A stretch of DNA of 64,000 nt. Origin: Chitinimonas koreensis (GTDB taxonomy: Bacteria; Pseudomonadota; Gammaproteobacteria; Burkholderiales; Chitinimonadaceae). This document shows positions 25,802-36,239 of this stretch, piece after piece. The number at the start of each line of letters is the position of its first letter. The first letter of the stretch is position 1. Under the pieces are notes generated by a model, which saw only the letters and a list, made by a program, of their open reading frames with translations, was not told where the DNA came from and did no database searches. The position numbers and the translations under genes are program-made. The stretch covers positions 1,885,001-1,949,000 of the forward strand of contig NZ_CP060704.1 of NCBI RefSeq assembly GCF_014353015.1. Reading direction: 5' to 3'.

Positions 25802-26496
25802 GTCGAGGGGGAATGTAGCTGGATTACTTGGATGGAGCCGGCATTCTTCACGAATTCGACGGCCTCGACAAGGCTGTCGAGATGGCCTGCGCAAGCCAGT
25901 TCCGCGATGTCTTCGTAGCCGTAGCGCAGGAGCAGGCAGGGCGAGCCGGCGGCGTCCGCGGCGTCGCGGTCGAAATGCGAATCGCCGATCATCAGCAGCT
26001 CGGCGGGGGCGATGCCGAAGCGTTCGCAGGCGTGCAGCAGCGGCTGCGGGTGCGGTTTCTTCTCGGCCAGGCTGTCGCCGCCGAGCACCAGTTCGAAATG
26101 GCCGGCCAGGCCGGTCCGTTCCAGCAGCGGCACGGTGAAGCGGACCGGCTTGTTGGTGATGACCGCGAGCTTCAGCCCCATGCGCCCGAAGGCCTCCAAT
26201 CCTTCGATCACGCCCGGATAGGGCCGGCTGGCGACCACCAGCAGCCGGTCGTAATGGCGGCAGAAGGCCTCGATGCCGGCTGCGTGCAGCTCGGGATGGG
26301 CGCGGCCGTCGCGGTCGTCGGTCAGCGCGCGATGCACCAGTTGCTGCATGCCGCCGCCGACGAAGCTCTCCAGCCGCGCCTGCTGCAGCGGCGGCAGGTC
26401 GAAGTCGCCGCGCATGGCGTTGGCGGCGGCGGCGAGGTCGGCGATGGTGTCGAGCAGGGTGCCGTCGAGATCGAGGGCGATGGCGCGGATGGGCAT
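25798..26496 (-). CDS. gph: Phosphoglycolate phosphatase, HAD superfamily
   Basis: 232 residues. HAD motif I is DLDGTLLDT at about 9-17 with nucleophile Asp9, motif II is VITNKP, motif III uses Lys in EKKPHPQP, and motif IV is MIGDSHFDRDAADAAG. A gph gene directly before trpE is a common betaproteobacterial order. The enzyme clears 2-phosphoglycolate made during DNA repair and oxygenase side reactions. It ends on the ATGA shared with the Trp-rich peptide. Confidence 0.92.
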   Translation of the reverse strand: MPIRAIALDLDGTLLDTIADLAAAANAMRGDFDLPPLQQARLESFVGGGMQQLVHRALTDDRDGRAHPELHAAGIEAFCRHYDRLLVVASRPYPGVIEGLEAFGRMGLKLAVITNKPVRFTVPLLERTGLAGHFELVLGGDSLAEKKPHPQPLLHACERFGIAPAELLMIGDSHFDRDAADAAGSPCLLLRYGYEDIAELACAGHLDSLVEAVEFVKNAGSIQVIQLHSPST

Positions 26497-26522
26497 GGCG
26501 GGGGAGGGGAACGAAAATCGTG

Positions 26523-26609
26523 TTTTACCGCAGAGGACGCCGAGGAGGCGGAGGAAAAATGCCTCCGTGTCGATTTACCTCCGCGTCCTCGGCATCCTCT
26601 GCGGTGAAA
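26523..26609. repeat. CCGAGGACGC hairpin repeat, right copy
   Basis: TTTACCGCAGAGGACGCCGA at the left and TCGGCATCCTCTGCGGTGAA at the right form the arms, matching the copy at 24137-24215. It fills the gap between the gph start and the stop of the giant kinase. The two copies bracket the gph-trpE block. Confidence 0.8.
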
Positions 26610-26618
26610 GGGGCTGGA

Positions 26619-29600
26619 TCAACGCGCCTGTGACTGCGACGGCGCATCGATCCGCTCCGCCCGCGGCAGATACCGCGTCAGCATGCGCTGCTCGAAGCTC
26701 GCCGCCGGCAGCGGTTCGGCCAGGTAGTAGCCCTGCATGTAGCTGCAGCCGAGCTGGCTCAGGAAGTCGCGCTGGGCCGGCGTCTCGACGCCCTCGGCCA
26801 CCACCTCGAGCCGCAGGCTGTGCGCCAGCGCCACGATGCCGCTGACGATGGCGGCGTCGTCCGGGTCGTTGATGACGTCGCGGATGAAGGAGTAGTCGAT
26901 CTTCAGCACGTCGACCGGGAAGCGCTTGAGATAGCTCAGCGAGGAATAGCCGGTGCCGAAGTCGTCGATCGCCAGGTTGACGCCGAGCGCCTTGAGCTGG
27001 TGCAGCGCCGACACCGCGTCGTGGGCATGCTCCATCAGCACGCTCTCGGTGATCTCCAGCGTCAAGAGCGGGCCGGGCAGGCCGGTCTCGGCCAGTACCC
27101 GGCCGACCAGCTCGACGAAATCGGACTGGCCGAGCTGCACGCCCGACAGGTTGACCGCCACCTGCAGGTCCGGCCCGCCGGCGTTGCGCCAGGCCGCGGC
27201 CTGGGCACAGGCAGTGCGCAGCACCCATTCGCCGATCGGCACGATCAGGCCGGTCTCCTCGGCGATCGGGATGAACTCGGCCGGCGACACCATGCCGCGC
27301 ACCGGGTGCTTCCAGCGCAGCAACGCCTCCATGCCGACCAGCTTGCCGCTGACCGTCTCGGCCTCGGGCTGGTAATAGACCATCAGCTCGTCGCGCTCGA
27401 GCGCGCGCCGCAAGGCGCTTTCCAGCCGCAGGTGCTCGGACACGCTGGCATCCATGCCGACCTCGTAGAACTGGAAGCCGGCATTGGCGCGCTTGGCGCG
27501 GTACATCGCGGTGTCGGCGTGGCGCAGGAGCGTGCTGGCGTTGTTGCCGTCGACCGGGAACAGCGAGATGCCGATGCTGGTGGAGATGAAGATGTCGTGG
27601 CCGTCGATCTCGAACGGGGTGGCCAGCGCGCGCTCGATCTTCTGCGCGACGTTGGCGGCGGCCGACGGATCGGGCAGCTCGTCGAGCAGCACGGTGAACT
27701 CGTCGCCGCCGAGCCGCGCCACGCAGTCGCTGCTGCGCACGCAGTGGCGCACGCGCTGCGCCACCAGCTTGAGCAGGCGGTCGCCGATCTCGTGGCCCAG
27801 CGTGTCGTTGACGAACTTGAAGCGGTCGAGGTCGAGGAACAGCAGCGCCAGCGCATGATCGTGCTGCTCGGCGCGTTCGATCGCCTGCTTGAGCTGCTCG
27901 GAGAATTGCGCCCGGTTGGGCAGGTCGGTGATGGTGTCGTGGTAGGCCAGGTGGCGCACGTGGCGCGCGGTGCGGGTCGCCTCGATCACCCGGCGCACGC
28001 GCCGCTGCACCACCGCGAGGTGGATCGGCTTGGTGATGTAGTCGCTGGCGCCGACGGCGAAGGCGCGCTCGATCGAGCCGTTGTCGTCGAGCGCGGTGAT
28101 CATCAGCACCGGGATGTCGCGATGCTCGGGATCTCCTGCAGCCGCGCGCAGGCGCTGAAGCCGTCGAGCACCGGCATCAGGCCGTCCATCAGGATCACGT
28201 CGGGCCGCACCGTCGCCAGCGAGGCCAGCGCCTGCTCGCCGTCGGCCGCCTCGGCCACCTGGAAGCCGCCGCGCTCGAGCGCGTGGCGCAGCGCCGAGCG
28301 GGTGCTGCGGTCGTCGTCGACCACCAGTACCAGGCCGCCGTCGCCGTTGGCCTCGCAGGCCTCGCCGCCGTGGGTCTTCAGCTCGTCCAGCAGCGCCTGC
28401 TTGACCAGCGCGTACTCGGCGTGGAGCTGGCTCAGCAGCGATTGGGCATGGCCGGTCTGGCCGACCTCGGCCAGCGTCTCGATCTCGCGCGCGAGGTTCG
28501 CCACCAGGCCGGCGCCGAGGTTGCCGCTGGCGCCCTTGACCGCATGCGCAGCCTGGCGCAGCCGGGCGGCGTCGTGGCCGGCGGCGGCCTGCTCGAGCGT
28601 TTCGAGGTAGACCGGCATGTCCTCGAGATAGGGCTGGATCGCCAGCGCGATGCTGTCGCCGAGCGCCTCGCGCAGCTTGGCGAACACCGCCTGGTCGAGC
28701 GGCTCGCTGCCGTTGCCGGCGGTGGCTGCGACGGCGGCTTCCTCGTCGCGATGCGCGATCGGCAGCCGCGCCCAGCGCTCGATCTTGCTGCCCAGGCTGC
28801 CCAGCGTCAGCGGCTTGGCCAGGTGGTCGTCCATGCCGGCCGCCAGGCATTTCTCGACATCGGCCTGCTGGATGTTGGCGGTCATCGCCACGATCGGCAC
28901 CCGGCCGCCGCTCTCCGTCTCGATCGCGCGGATCGCCGCGGTGGCCTGGTAGCCGTCCATGTGCGGCATGTTGCAGTCCATCAGCACCAGGTCGAAGGCC
29001 TGGCGCTTGAAGGCGCGCAGCGCCTCGTGGCCGTCGGCCACCAGTTCGGCCTGGCAGCCGAGCATGGCCAGCATGCTCTCGGCGATCGCCTGGTTGGTGC
29101 GGTTGTCCTCGGCCACCAGGATGCGGCAGCGGCTGGCGCCGGCCGGCTCGGCGCTGCGCGCCGGCGCCTGCTGCTGGTCGAGCTCGGCGATGCATTCGAG
29201 CAACTTCTCCAGCCGCAGCGGCTTGCTCAGCACCGCGTCGGCGACTTCGCCCGGCGGGCTGCCGGCGCCGAAGCGGTTCATCGCGATCAACCGGGTGCCC
29301 TCGAGCGCCGGCGTGGCGCGGATGCGGCCCGGCAGATTACCGCCGGCGGCGCTGGCGAACAGCGTGTCGAAGATCACCAGCTCGCACGGCGTGCCGGCCG
29401 CGGCCGCGTCGGCCAGCGTGCGCAGCGCGTCGTCGGCGTCCTGCGCCGACAGGCAGCGGAAGCCCCAGGCCGCCAGCGACTGTTCGAGGAAATGGCGCAC
29501 CACCGCGCTCTCGTCGACCAGCAGCACGCCGCGGCCCTGCCAGCCCGGCTGCAGCGCCGGTATGGCGCACGGTTCGCTGGCCGGCGCCAGCGGCAGTTCG

Positions 29601-31084
29601 AACCAGAAGCGGCTGCCTTCGCCCGGCACGCTGTCGACGCCGATCCGGCCGCCCATCAGCGCCACCAGTTGCTTGCAAATCGCCAAGCCCAGGCCCGAGC
29701 CGCCGAAGCGGCGGGTGGTCGAGGTATCGGCCTGCGAGAACGATTCGAAGATGCGCGCCTGCGCTTCCGGCGCGATGCCGATGCCGCTGTCGACCACCTC
29801 GAGCTGCAGCCGGCAGCCGCCGTCGGCGCCGGCCTCGGCGTCGCCGTTGACCACGATCTCGCCGCGCTCGGTGAACTTGATCGCATTGCCGACCAGATTG
29901 GTCAGCACCTGGCGGATGCGGCCGGGGTCGCCGCGCAGCCGCGCCGGCACCGCGGGCGCCAGCAGGTAACCGAGTTCGAGGCCCTTCTGGTGGGCCTGCG
30001 GCGCCAGCATGCCGATCACGTCCTCGATCAGGTCGGCCGGGCTGAAATCGGTGTGCTCGAGTTCGAGCCGGCCCGCTTCGAGCCGCGAGAAGTCGAGGAT
30101 GTTGTTGACCAGGTCCAGCAGGTACTGGGCCGAATCCCAGGCCAGCTCGACGAAATGGCGCTGCTTGGCCGGCAGCTGGGTGGCCATCAGGATGTCGAGC
30201 GTGCCGATCACGCCATTGAGCGGCGTGCGCACCTCGTGGCTGACGGTGGCGGCGAACTCGGCCTTGAGCCGGGCGAAGCGCACCGCCTCGTCGCGCGCCT
30301 CGCGCAGCTCCTGCTCGCGCGCCTCCAGCACCGCGATCATGCTGTTGAAGGCCTGCGCCATGTCGGCGATGTCGCGCGGGCCGTCGGTGCCGGCGCGCAC
30401 GTCGAGCTCGCCGCGCTCGGCCTCGGCCATGCGCTCGGCCAGTTGCGCCAGCGGCCGGGTCAGCCGGCGGGTGAGCAGGCGGATCAGGAACAGCAGCGCG
30501 AAGGCGGCCAGGAAGGCGGTACCGAAGTTGACCACGAACACCTCGGCCATCATGCGCTGCAGCGTGGCCTTGCTCTGCACCACCCGCACGTAGCCGATGC
30601 GCTCGCTGCGCGGCTCGTCGACGGCGAACGGCGAGGCGTCGGCCTCCTTGCCCAGCACCGGCGCGACGAAGCGCCAGTCGGCGTCGGTCTCGGCCTCGAG
30701 CCGCGCTGCCGCGATGGTCGCCGCCTTGACGGGCGCGGCGGCGTCGTCGGCCGCCGGCGCCTCCTTCTTGTCGCGGGCCAGCAGCATGCGGCCGTCGGCG
30801 TGGTGCAGTTCGACCCGGATCACGTCGGGGAAGGCCAGCGTGCCGCGCACCGCGTTGTCGGCGTTCTCGGCCGAGTCGTACAGCAGCGCCAGCTTGCTTT
30901 GCCGCGCCAGGCTGTCGGCCACGCGCTGGCCCTGGGCCAGCAGCACCTGGCGGATCTGCCGGCTGCCCTGCCAGGAGCTGGCCAGCGAGGCGAGCAGGGC
31001 CAGCAGCAGCACGCCGGCGGTGACGGCCACGGTGAGCTGGCGGCGGAAGGAGGCTTCGTGCAGGAAGCGGTCGAGCAGCTTCAT
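26619..31084 (-). CDS. Giant hybrid kinase fused to c-di-GMP enzymes: HAMP-HisKA-HATPase-REC-REC-Hpt-REC-GGDEF-EAL (one frame break)
   Basis: About 1488 residues after repair. Two membrane helices (about 17-40 and 180-200) flank a periplasmic domain, followed by HAMP, His282 in VSHEVRTPLNG and an ATPase with DSGIGIAPEAQARIFESF. Two receivers (FDTLF and LVLMDCNMP) and an Hpt (QAAHAVKGASGN) follow. A third receiver (Asp near 964) loses frame at 28128-28130; one added C gives LQEIP-EHRDIPVLMITALDD. Then come GGDEF near 1125 (LGGDEFTVLL, with I-site RSSD five residues before) and EAL near 1251 (MEALLRWKHP, IDDFGTGYSS). Both c-di-GMP domains look intact. The upstream periplasmic binding protein is its likely sensor partner. 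Confidence 0.88.
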
Positions 31085-31124
31085 CTAGCGCCTGTTAATA
31101 ATGCAAGCATGGGTTTGAGGGTAA

Positions 31125-31300
31125 TCGAGCGAAGCGAGGCTCCCTCTGCTCCACCCCGCAAAGTCTCCGACTTTGCGGGGGCGCCAGCGGGGACCCCGGG
31201 GCGGCGAGGGCGGGGGAGTGGGAATGAACAGGCCGAGCCGGAATCGGAGCACGCTCCAGCCGTGAGCGCCCGGCTGAGCGGAGTTGCCGCCCGGATTCCG
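31125..31300 (-). repeat. 3'-end intergenic element, copy B
   Basis: It follows the binding-protein gene (stop at 31383, minus strand) and precedes the giant kinase. The hairpin has stem CCCCGCAAAGTC (31154-31165) with GACTTTGCGGGG (31169-31180) and loop TCC. The CCCGCCCTCGCCGCCCCGGGG block and the GAGGGAGCCTCGCTTCGCTC tail match the other copies; a GCCGGGCGC stretch marks its gene-proximal end, though a clean hairpin is not seen there. Confidence 0.75.
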
Positions 31301-31382
31301 CGCTCGCAACTCCGGCCTTCCCCTTGCGGGGATTGCCGGGTGTTGCTCTATCGTTCGGGTGCCCACGATCCATTTCAAGCTC

Positions 31383-32581
31383 TCAAGGCTCGGGGAACAC
31401 TAAGTCGAATCGCTGCGACGCGCCGATGTTGAGGCCGAGATGGCCGGCGGTGCGCAGGTTGACCGCGATCAGGACGTCCTTCAGCGGCACCATGCCGCCG
31501 TCGGCGTCGGCATTGCTGGCCAGCCGGCCGAGCGCCGAGCTGGCCAGGTTGCGGCCGAGTTCCAGGTTGTTGGGGTAGAGCGAGAACAGGATGCCGCGCT
31601 TGACGTGGCCCAGGCTCGACGAGAACACCGCGATGTTGCGGTTCCAGGCTTCCTGCAGCACCAGCGGCAGCACTGCGGATTCCTCCACCGTGGTGCTGTC
31701 CTGCGGCAGCCACAGCGCGTCGCTGCGCGGGTCGAGGCCGGCCAGCAGCGCCTGGTACTGCTGCATCGCGGCGCGCAGGTCCTGCGCCTCGCGCGGCACC
31801 AGCTCCAGTCCCTGGCTGCGGGCGGCGGCGCGCGCCAGCTGCAGCAGCCAGGCGTTCTGGCGCGGGTCGTACACCACGTAGACGCGCCGCACCTGCGGCA
31901 CCAGCACCTTGAGCCGCGCGAACAGCAATTCCGGATCGGGCGCCAGGCTGTACACCGCCATGCCGCGCATTTCGCTCTCGGGCACGGTGAGCACGCCGCC
32001 GGCGACGATCGCGACGCTGCCGCGCTCGAGCGAGGAGGCGGCCTTGAGGCCGTTGCGGCCGAGCGCGATCACCACCCGCACGTTCTGCCGCCTGAGTTCG
32101 CCGGCCAGCTCTTCGGGCCGGGTGCCGCCGCCGATCGGGTAGCTGGCGACGCGGACCTTGGCCTTGTCCTCGATGCCTTCGATGATCTTGGAGAACACGC
32201 TGCGATAGGGCTCGCCGATATCGGGATAGAGCACCGCGATATTGCCGCCGGTGTAGGCGGCCAGCTTGATGAAGCCGCCCTGCTGCGGCGCCGCGGCGGC
32301 GGCCACGGCCAGGGAGCCGGACGGCGGATCGTTCAGGGCGACGCGGAACACGGCGATGTCGGGATGGGTGCGGATGCCGTCGAGCACCTGCTGGAAGGCG
32401 TTGGGCGCGTATTCGTCGGCGCGGTCGTACAGGATGGCCAGGGTGGGCCGCCCGGCCAGGCGCCCGGCGGCCTGGCCGGCAGGCCGGCCAGCAGCGCGAT
32501 CGCGCAGAGGCAGGCCGCGAGGCATCCGAGCCCGTTGTGCCGCCCGCCCGGCTGCCGGCGGGAAAGAAGGGTTTGAAACAC
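31383..32581 (-). CDS. Periplasmic ABC-type substrate-binding protein, ABC_sub_bind family (one frame break)
   Basis: The GTG at 32581 opens MFQTLLSRRQPGG and a signal peptide core GCLAACLCAIALLAGLPA. The mature part is in another frame: GRPTLAILYDRADEYAPNAF, then VASYPIGGGTRPEELAGELR, VVIALGRNGLKAASSLERG, VRRVYVVYDPRQNAWLLQLA and ESAVLPLVLQEAWNRNIAVF. One base added in about 32440-32490 joins them. Proteins of this family (PF04392-like) often pair with sensor kinases or GGDEF proteins instead of a transporter. No permease or ATPase gene is adjacent, and the giant kinase follows downstream, so a ligand-sensing role is inferred. Length after repair is about 399 residues. Confidence 0.8.
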
Positions 32582-32988
32582 GCTGCCAGTGGTCCTGGAT
32601 TATTCGTTTGTCTGTCTTGCCGCCGTTCGCGACGCGCCATGGCGCTGCGCTCGCGTCCTCCCTGGTCGCCGCGCCGCGCGGCTGCCAGCCTCGAATATAG
32701 GATGCTTCCGGGCCGCGCGAAATAGCGGCCTTCGCCCAGGTGGGTAACGCCGGCCGATCCGGCGCCGGGCGCCGCCTGAAGCCGCGTCGGCGCCGATCGC
32801 ACCGATCGCGCCCCTGGATCTCGGAGCGGGACGCCGATTCACCGCTTGCGGCCGGTTTTTTGCTGTGGGATGAGGCTGAACGCCGCGTGCAATCGGCTGC
32901 GGGCGTCGACGCCGGACTGCGGTTCGCTCGGCCTTGACGCATAGGGTAGCTTTTCAATCCGCCAACCCTCATCCGGCCTTGCGGGCCA

Positions 32989-33012
32989 CCTTCTCCCGCG
33001 CGCGGGAGAAGG
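32989..33012. repeat. Perfect 24-base palindrome in a 750-base gene-free gap
   Basis: CCTTCTCCCGCG followed by its exact complement, next to CCCTCATCCGGCCTTGCGGG. The type is common in GC-rich genomes; a partial relative lies near 19955. The gap 32582-33330 also holds element C. A TATATT box on the minus strand (plus-strand 32694-32699) may be the -10 for the binding-protein gene. I see no gene in this gap. Confidence 0.65.
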
Positions 33013-33161
33013 GATCGCCGCCCAAAGACCCGTTATCGGTAATGTCGAGCGTCAGCAGTTCCCATGGACGAAGCGCTGATGCACCGGCATCCATGCGGTT
33101 ATCCGCCTAGATGGTTCAAGCACCGGCACGGTAATAGCCATCAACTTCAGCGCATTTGTTG

Positions 33162-33280
33162 TCACGAACGAGCGTCAGCGAGGCTCCCTCGCGGCGGCGA
33201 GGGCGGGGGAGTCGGGGTGAATCAGGGATGATCCGCTGCCCGAGCATTCACGGTCCGCAAACGCCCGGCTTTGCCGGGCG
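33162..33280 (-). repeat. 3'-end intergenic element, copy C (short form)
   Basis: In the orientation of the SDR gene that ends at 33331: a CGCCCGGC-AAA-GCCGGGCG hairpin (33262-33280), then TCCCTGATTCACCCCGACTC, CCCCGCCCTCGCCGCCGCGAGGGAG and CCTCGCTGACGCTCG. It lacks the long central hairpin of copies A, B and D, so the element exists in two forms. Confidence 0.75.
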
Positions 33281-33330
33281 CGGGTGCTGCAGGCCGATTC
33301 GACATCCATAGCCAGATCGAACCCCAAGGA

Positions 33331-34107
33331 TCACAGCAGGCTCATCCCCCCGTCGACCACGATCTCCTCGCCGACCACATAGGCCGCAGCGTCCGAGGCC
33401 AGGAACAGCGCCACCTTCGCCACTTCGTCGGGCGTGCCGAAGCGCTTGATCGGCGACTTGCGGCTGATCTCGGCGCGGATGCCGGGCTCCATCTCGCCGG
33501 GCAGGCCGAAGCGGCCGTAGATCGGAGTGTCGATCGGCCCCGGGCAGATCGCGTTGATGCGGATGCCGCGCGCGATCAGTTCCAGGCCCAGCGACTGCAC
33601 CAGCGAGCGCTGGGCCGCCTTGCAGGCGCCGTAGATGCTGAAGTTGGGCGAACCCATGCGGTTGGTGATCGAGGTGGTGACGATGATCGAGCCGCCTTCG
33701 CCCATGTGCGGCAGCGCCTTCTGCACGGTGAAGAACACGCCCTTGAGATTGATCGACACCATGGCGTCGAACTGCGCCTCGCTGACCGCCTCGACCGGCG
33801 CCGCCTGGGCGATGCCGGCGTTGACGAACAGCACGTCGATGCGGCCGAAGGCGCCGGCCACCTCGGCGATCAGGCCGTCGATGGCGCCGAGGTCGGCGGC
33901 ATCGCTCCGCAGCGCCAGCACCTTGCAGCGGCCGGCCTGCACCGGCTCAAGCGCCTCCAGCGTGGCGCGCGCCTCCGCTAGCGTGACCGGGTCGCGGCCG
34001 CTGATGGCGACGTCGGCGCCGGCCTCGATGAAGCGCCGGGCGGTGGCGAGGCCGATGCCGCTGTTGCCGCCGGTGATCAGCGCCTTCTTGCCTACGAGGT
34101 CGTGCAT
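33331..34107 (-). CDS. Short-chain dehydrogenase/reductase
   Basis: 258 residues. The cofactor motif TGGNSGIG lies at residues 12-19, the structural NAG motif is LFVNAGIAQ, the catalytic Ser is in TTSITNR, and the Tyr/Lys pair is in SIYGACKAA. It ends with the family tail VVGEEIVVDGGMSLL. AAAGGAGAAGAC precedes the ATG, ten bases after the TonB receptor stop, so it is the last gene of the 33.3-39.7 kb operon. It should oxidise or reduce a carbonyl or alcohol made by that pathway. Substrate unknown. Confidence 0.88.
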   Translation of the reverse strand: MHDLVGKKALITGGNSGIGLATARRFIEAGADVAISGRDPVTLAEARATLEALEPVQAGRCKVLALRSDAADLGAIDGLIAEVAGAFGRIDVLFVNAGIAQAAPVEAVSEAQFDAMVSINLKGVFFTVQKALPHMGEGGSIIVTTSITNRMGSPNFSIYGACKAAQRSLVQSLGLELIARGIRINAICPGPIDTPIYGRFGLPGEMEPGIRAEISRKSPIKRFGTPDEVAKVALFLASDAAAYVVGEEIVVDGGMSLL

Positions 34108-34117
34108 GTCTTCTCCT

Positions 34118-36193
34118 TTAAAACTGGTAACGGGCTTGCAGCAGCCAGGAACGGCCGGCGAGCGGGATGTCCTGCGGCAGGTCGGTGCCCGGCGCGAAGC
34201 TCGGTTCGCGCGCATCGGCGTCGAACAGGTTGCGCGCGGTCAGCGAGACCTCCCACTGGCTCGAGGCCAGGCCGCGCCGCAGCGTGGCGTCGACGGTGTG
34301 GTAGTCGGGCACCGGTTCGGTGCGCACGTCGGCCGCCTCGCGGTGGCGGCCGGCCACCCAGTTGAACTGGCCGCTGAGCGACCATTCGCTGTCGAAGCGC
34401 CAGTCGGCGCGCGCATAGGCGTGGTTGTGCGGTGCGATGCCGGCGTCGCGGCCGTCGGTGTCGTCGACCGAGCGCTGGTGGGCGAAGTTGGCCGACAACC
34501 GCACCGCCCGGCTCGGCTCCCAGGCGGCTTCGAGCTCGAAGCCGCGGCCGCTGGCGCCGCCGGTGTTCTCGGCCATGTTGCCGACCGCCACCGGCACGTA
34601 GCGCAGGATGTCGCTGCGCTGGTAGCGGAACACGTTGAGGCCGAACTGCAGATTGGTCTGCGGCTGCCAGTTCAGCACGAATTCGCCGGTCGAGATCTTC
34701 TCGGGCTTGGCGTTCGGATTCCCCTGGGTGACCGGGTTGTTGATGATGTACTGCTCGACGAAGGACGGCGCGCGGAAGGCCTGGCCGTACAGGAGCTTGG
34801 CGGTGACGTTGTAGGCGGCCTCCCACACCAGCGCCAGCCGCGGATTGGTGGTGTTGCCGAAGTCCGAGTAGCGGTCGTGGCGGATGCCGGCGGTCAGCGT
34901 CCAGTCCTTGGCCATGCTCCACTCGTCCTGCAGGTAGACGTAGTCGAGCCGCCGCACGTGCGGCTTGAGGTAGACCTTGTCGGTGCCGCTGACGTCGACC
35001 ACGCCGCCGGTCGGGACCGGGACGCCGCCGACGAATTCGAAGTTCTTGCTCTCGGCGGTCTTGTAGATCTCGGTGCGCTCGACGCCGACGCCGAAACGCA
35101 GCCGGTGATCCTGCCAGCCCGAGTAGACCGCGGTGCCGGACAGCGCATGGCGGCGTTCCCACTTGGACGGATTGCCGATGAAGCCGTCCGGATAGGCGCC
35201 GCCGAAGGCGCCGTTCGGATAGACCTTGAGCCGCGATACCGCGCTGCGGCCGTAATAGTCGGCCTGGGTCGACAGCTCCCAGTCGGCCAGCCGGGTCTGG
35301 TAGCCGAGGTTGGCCAGCGTGGTGCGGGTATCGGTGCTGCCGTCCGGATCGAGCGCCGCGCCGATGCCGGCGCCGCTGCCGATGTCGTCGCGGCGCAGGT
35401 GGGCGGTGCGCAGGCGCCAGCCGTTCCAGGCCAGCTCCAGGTGGGCGTCGAGCGCGCGGAAGTCGCGGTTCACCGGCCCCGGCGCATGCGAGGCATGGCT
35501 GCCGAACAGGCCATCGAGGAAGGTCTGGCCGTCGGCCTCGACGCGCGCGTCGGAGCCGTCGGTGCGCTCGACGTTGAGGTAGGCCGCCACGTCGACGTCG
35601 CCCCACTTGCCGCCGTGCTGGAACCAGCCGGCGCGGCTGCCGAACGAGCCGAGCCGGGTGCCGACGTGGTTGCCGTCGATCTGCTTGGCGTCCTTGGTGA
35701 TGATGTTGATCACGCCCGAATAGGCGTCGGCGCCGTACAGCGCCGAGCCGGGGCCGCGGATCACCTCGATGCGGGCGACGTGCTCCAGCGGCATGCCTTG
35801 CCAGAAGTCGCCGCGGTTGCCGACGAAGGGGCTGGTCATCGGCTGGCCGTTCAGCAGCATCAGTACCTCCGGGTTCCGCTTGGAGATGATGCCGCGCACG
35901 ATGTAGAGCGCTTCGTAGGAGAGCTCGTTTCGGCCGACGTGCATGCCGGGCACGGTTTCGAGCACGTCGTCGAGATTGGCGAAGCCGCCGCTGGCGATCT
36001 CCTCGGCGGTGATCACGGTGGCGACCGCCGGCGCGCGCGACACGGCGATGTTCGAGCCGGTGGCGATCGAGACGAAGGACTTGTCGCCGTAGACCAGCTC
36101 GAGGTCTTCCTCCTCGCCGCTGGCGGCCAGCGCCCAGCTGCCGCCGAGCAGGAACAGCAGGACGGGCAGGCGCTTGAGGGTTGTCCTGGGCAT
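34118..36193 (-). CDS. TonB-dependent outer-membrane receptor
   Basis: 691 residues from MPRTTLKRLPVLLFLLGGSW, a signal peptide cut near ALAAS-GEEE. The plug domain shows VSRAPAVATVITAEEIASGG, NLDDVLETVPGMHVGRN and IEVIRGPGSALYGADAYSGV. The beta barrel ends LLQARYQF with the terminal Phe needed for assembly. It imports a ligand, usually a metal chelate or cofactor, with TonB energy. It sits in an operon with two citrate-synthase-like genes and a ThDP enzyme, which suggests uptake of, or sensing for, the product of that operon. No Fur box was identified. Confidence 0.9.
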   Translation of the reverse strand: MPRTTLKRLPVLLFLLGGSWALAASGEEEDLELVYGDKSFVSIATGSNIAVSRAPAVATVITAEEIASGGFANLDDVLETVPGMHVGRNELSYEALYIVRGIISKRNPEVLMLLNGQPMTSPFVGNRGDFWQGMPLEHVARIEVIRGPGSALYGADAYSGVINIITKDAKQIDGNHVGTRLGSFGSRAGWFQHGGKWGDVDVAAYLNVERTDGSDARVEADGQTFLDGLFGSHASHAPGPVNRDFRALDAHLELAWNGWRLRTAHLRRDDIGSGAGIGAALDPDGSTDTRTTLANLGYQTRLADWELSTQADYYGRSAVSRLKVYPNGAFGGAYPDGFIGNPSKWERRHALSGTAVYSGWQDHRLRFGVGVERTEIYKTAESKNFEFVGGVPVPTGGVVDVSGTDKVYLKPHVRRLDYVYLQDEWSMAKDWTLTAGIRHDRYSDFGNTTNPRLALVWEAAYNVTAKLLYGQAFRAPSFVEQYIINNPVTQGNPNAKPEKISTGEFVLNWQPQTNLQFGLNVFRYQRSDILRYVPVAVGNMAENTGGASGRGFELEAAWEPSRAVRLSANFAHQRSVDDTDGRDAGIAPHNHAYARADWRFDSEWSLSGQFNWVAGRHREAADVRTEPVPDYHTVDATLRRGLASSQWEVSLTARNLFDADAREPSFAPGTDLPQDIPLAGRSWLLQARYQF

Positions 36194-36239
36194 GGTGGAC
36201 CTCATGGCTATGGATTCCGCGGGCTGGGGTTGAGCGCGA

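Noticed and set aside
31085..31378. Small Pro/Arg-rich proteins encoded inside the 3'-end elements (for example 31085-31378 and 41835-42137)
   Set aside because: They arise because the repeat happens to be open; the conserved feature is the hairpin with paired changes, not the peptide, and no ribosome sites are seen.
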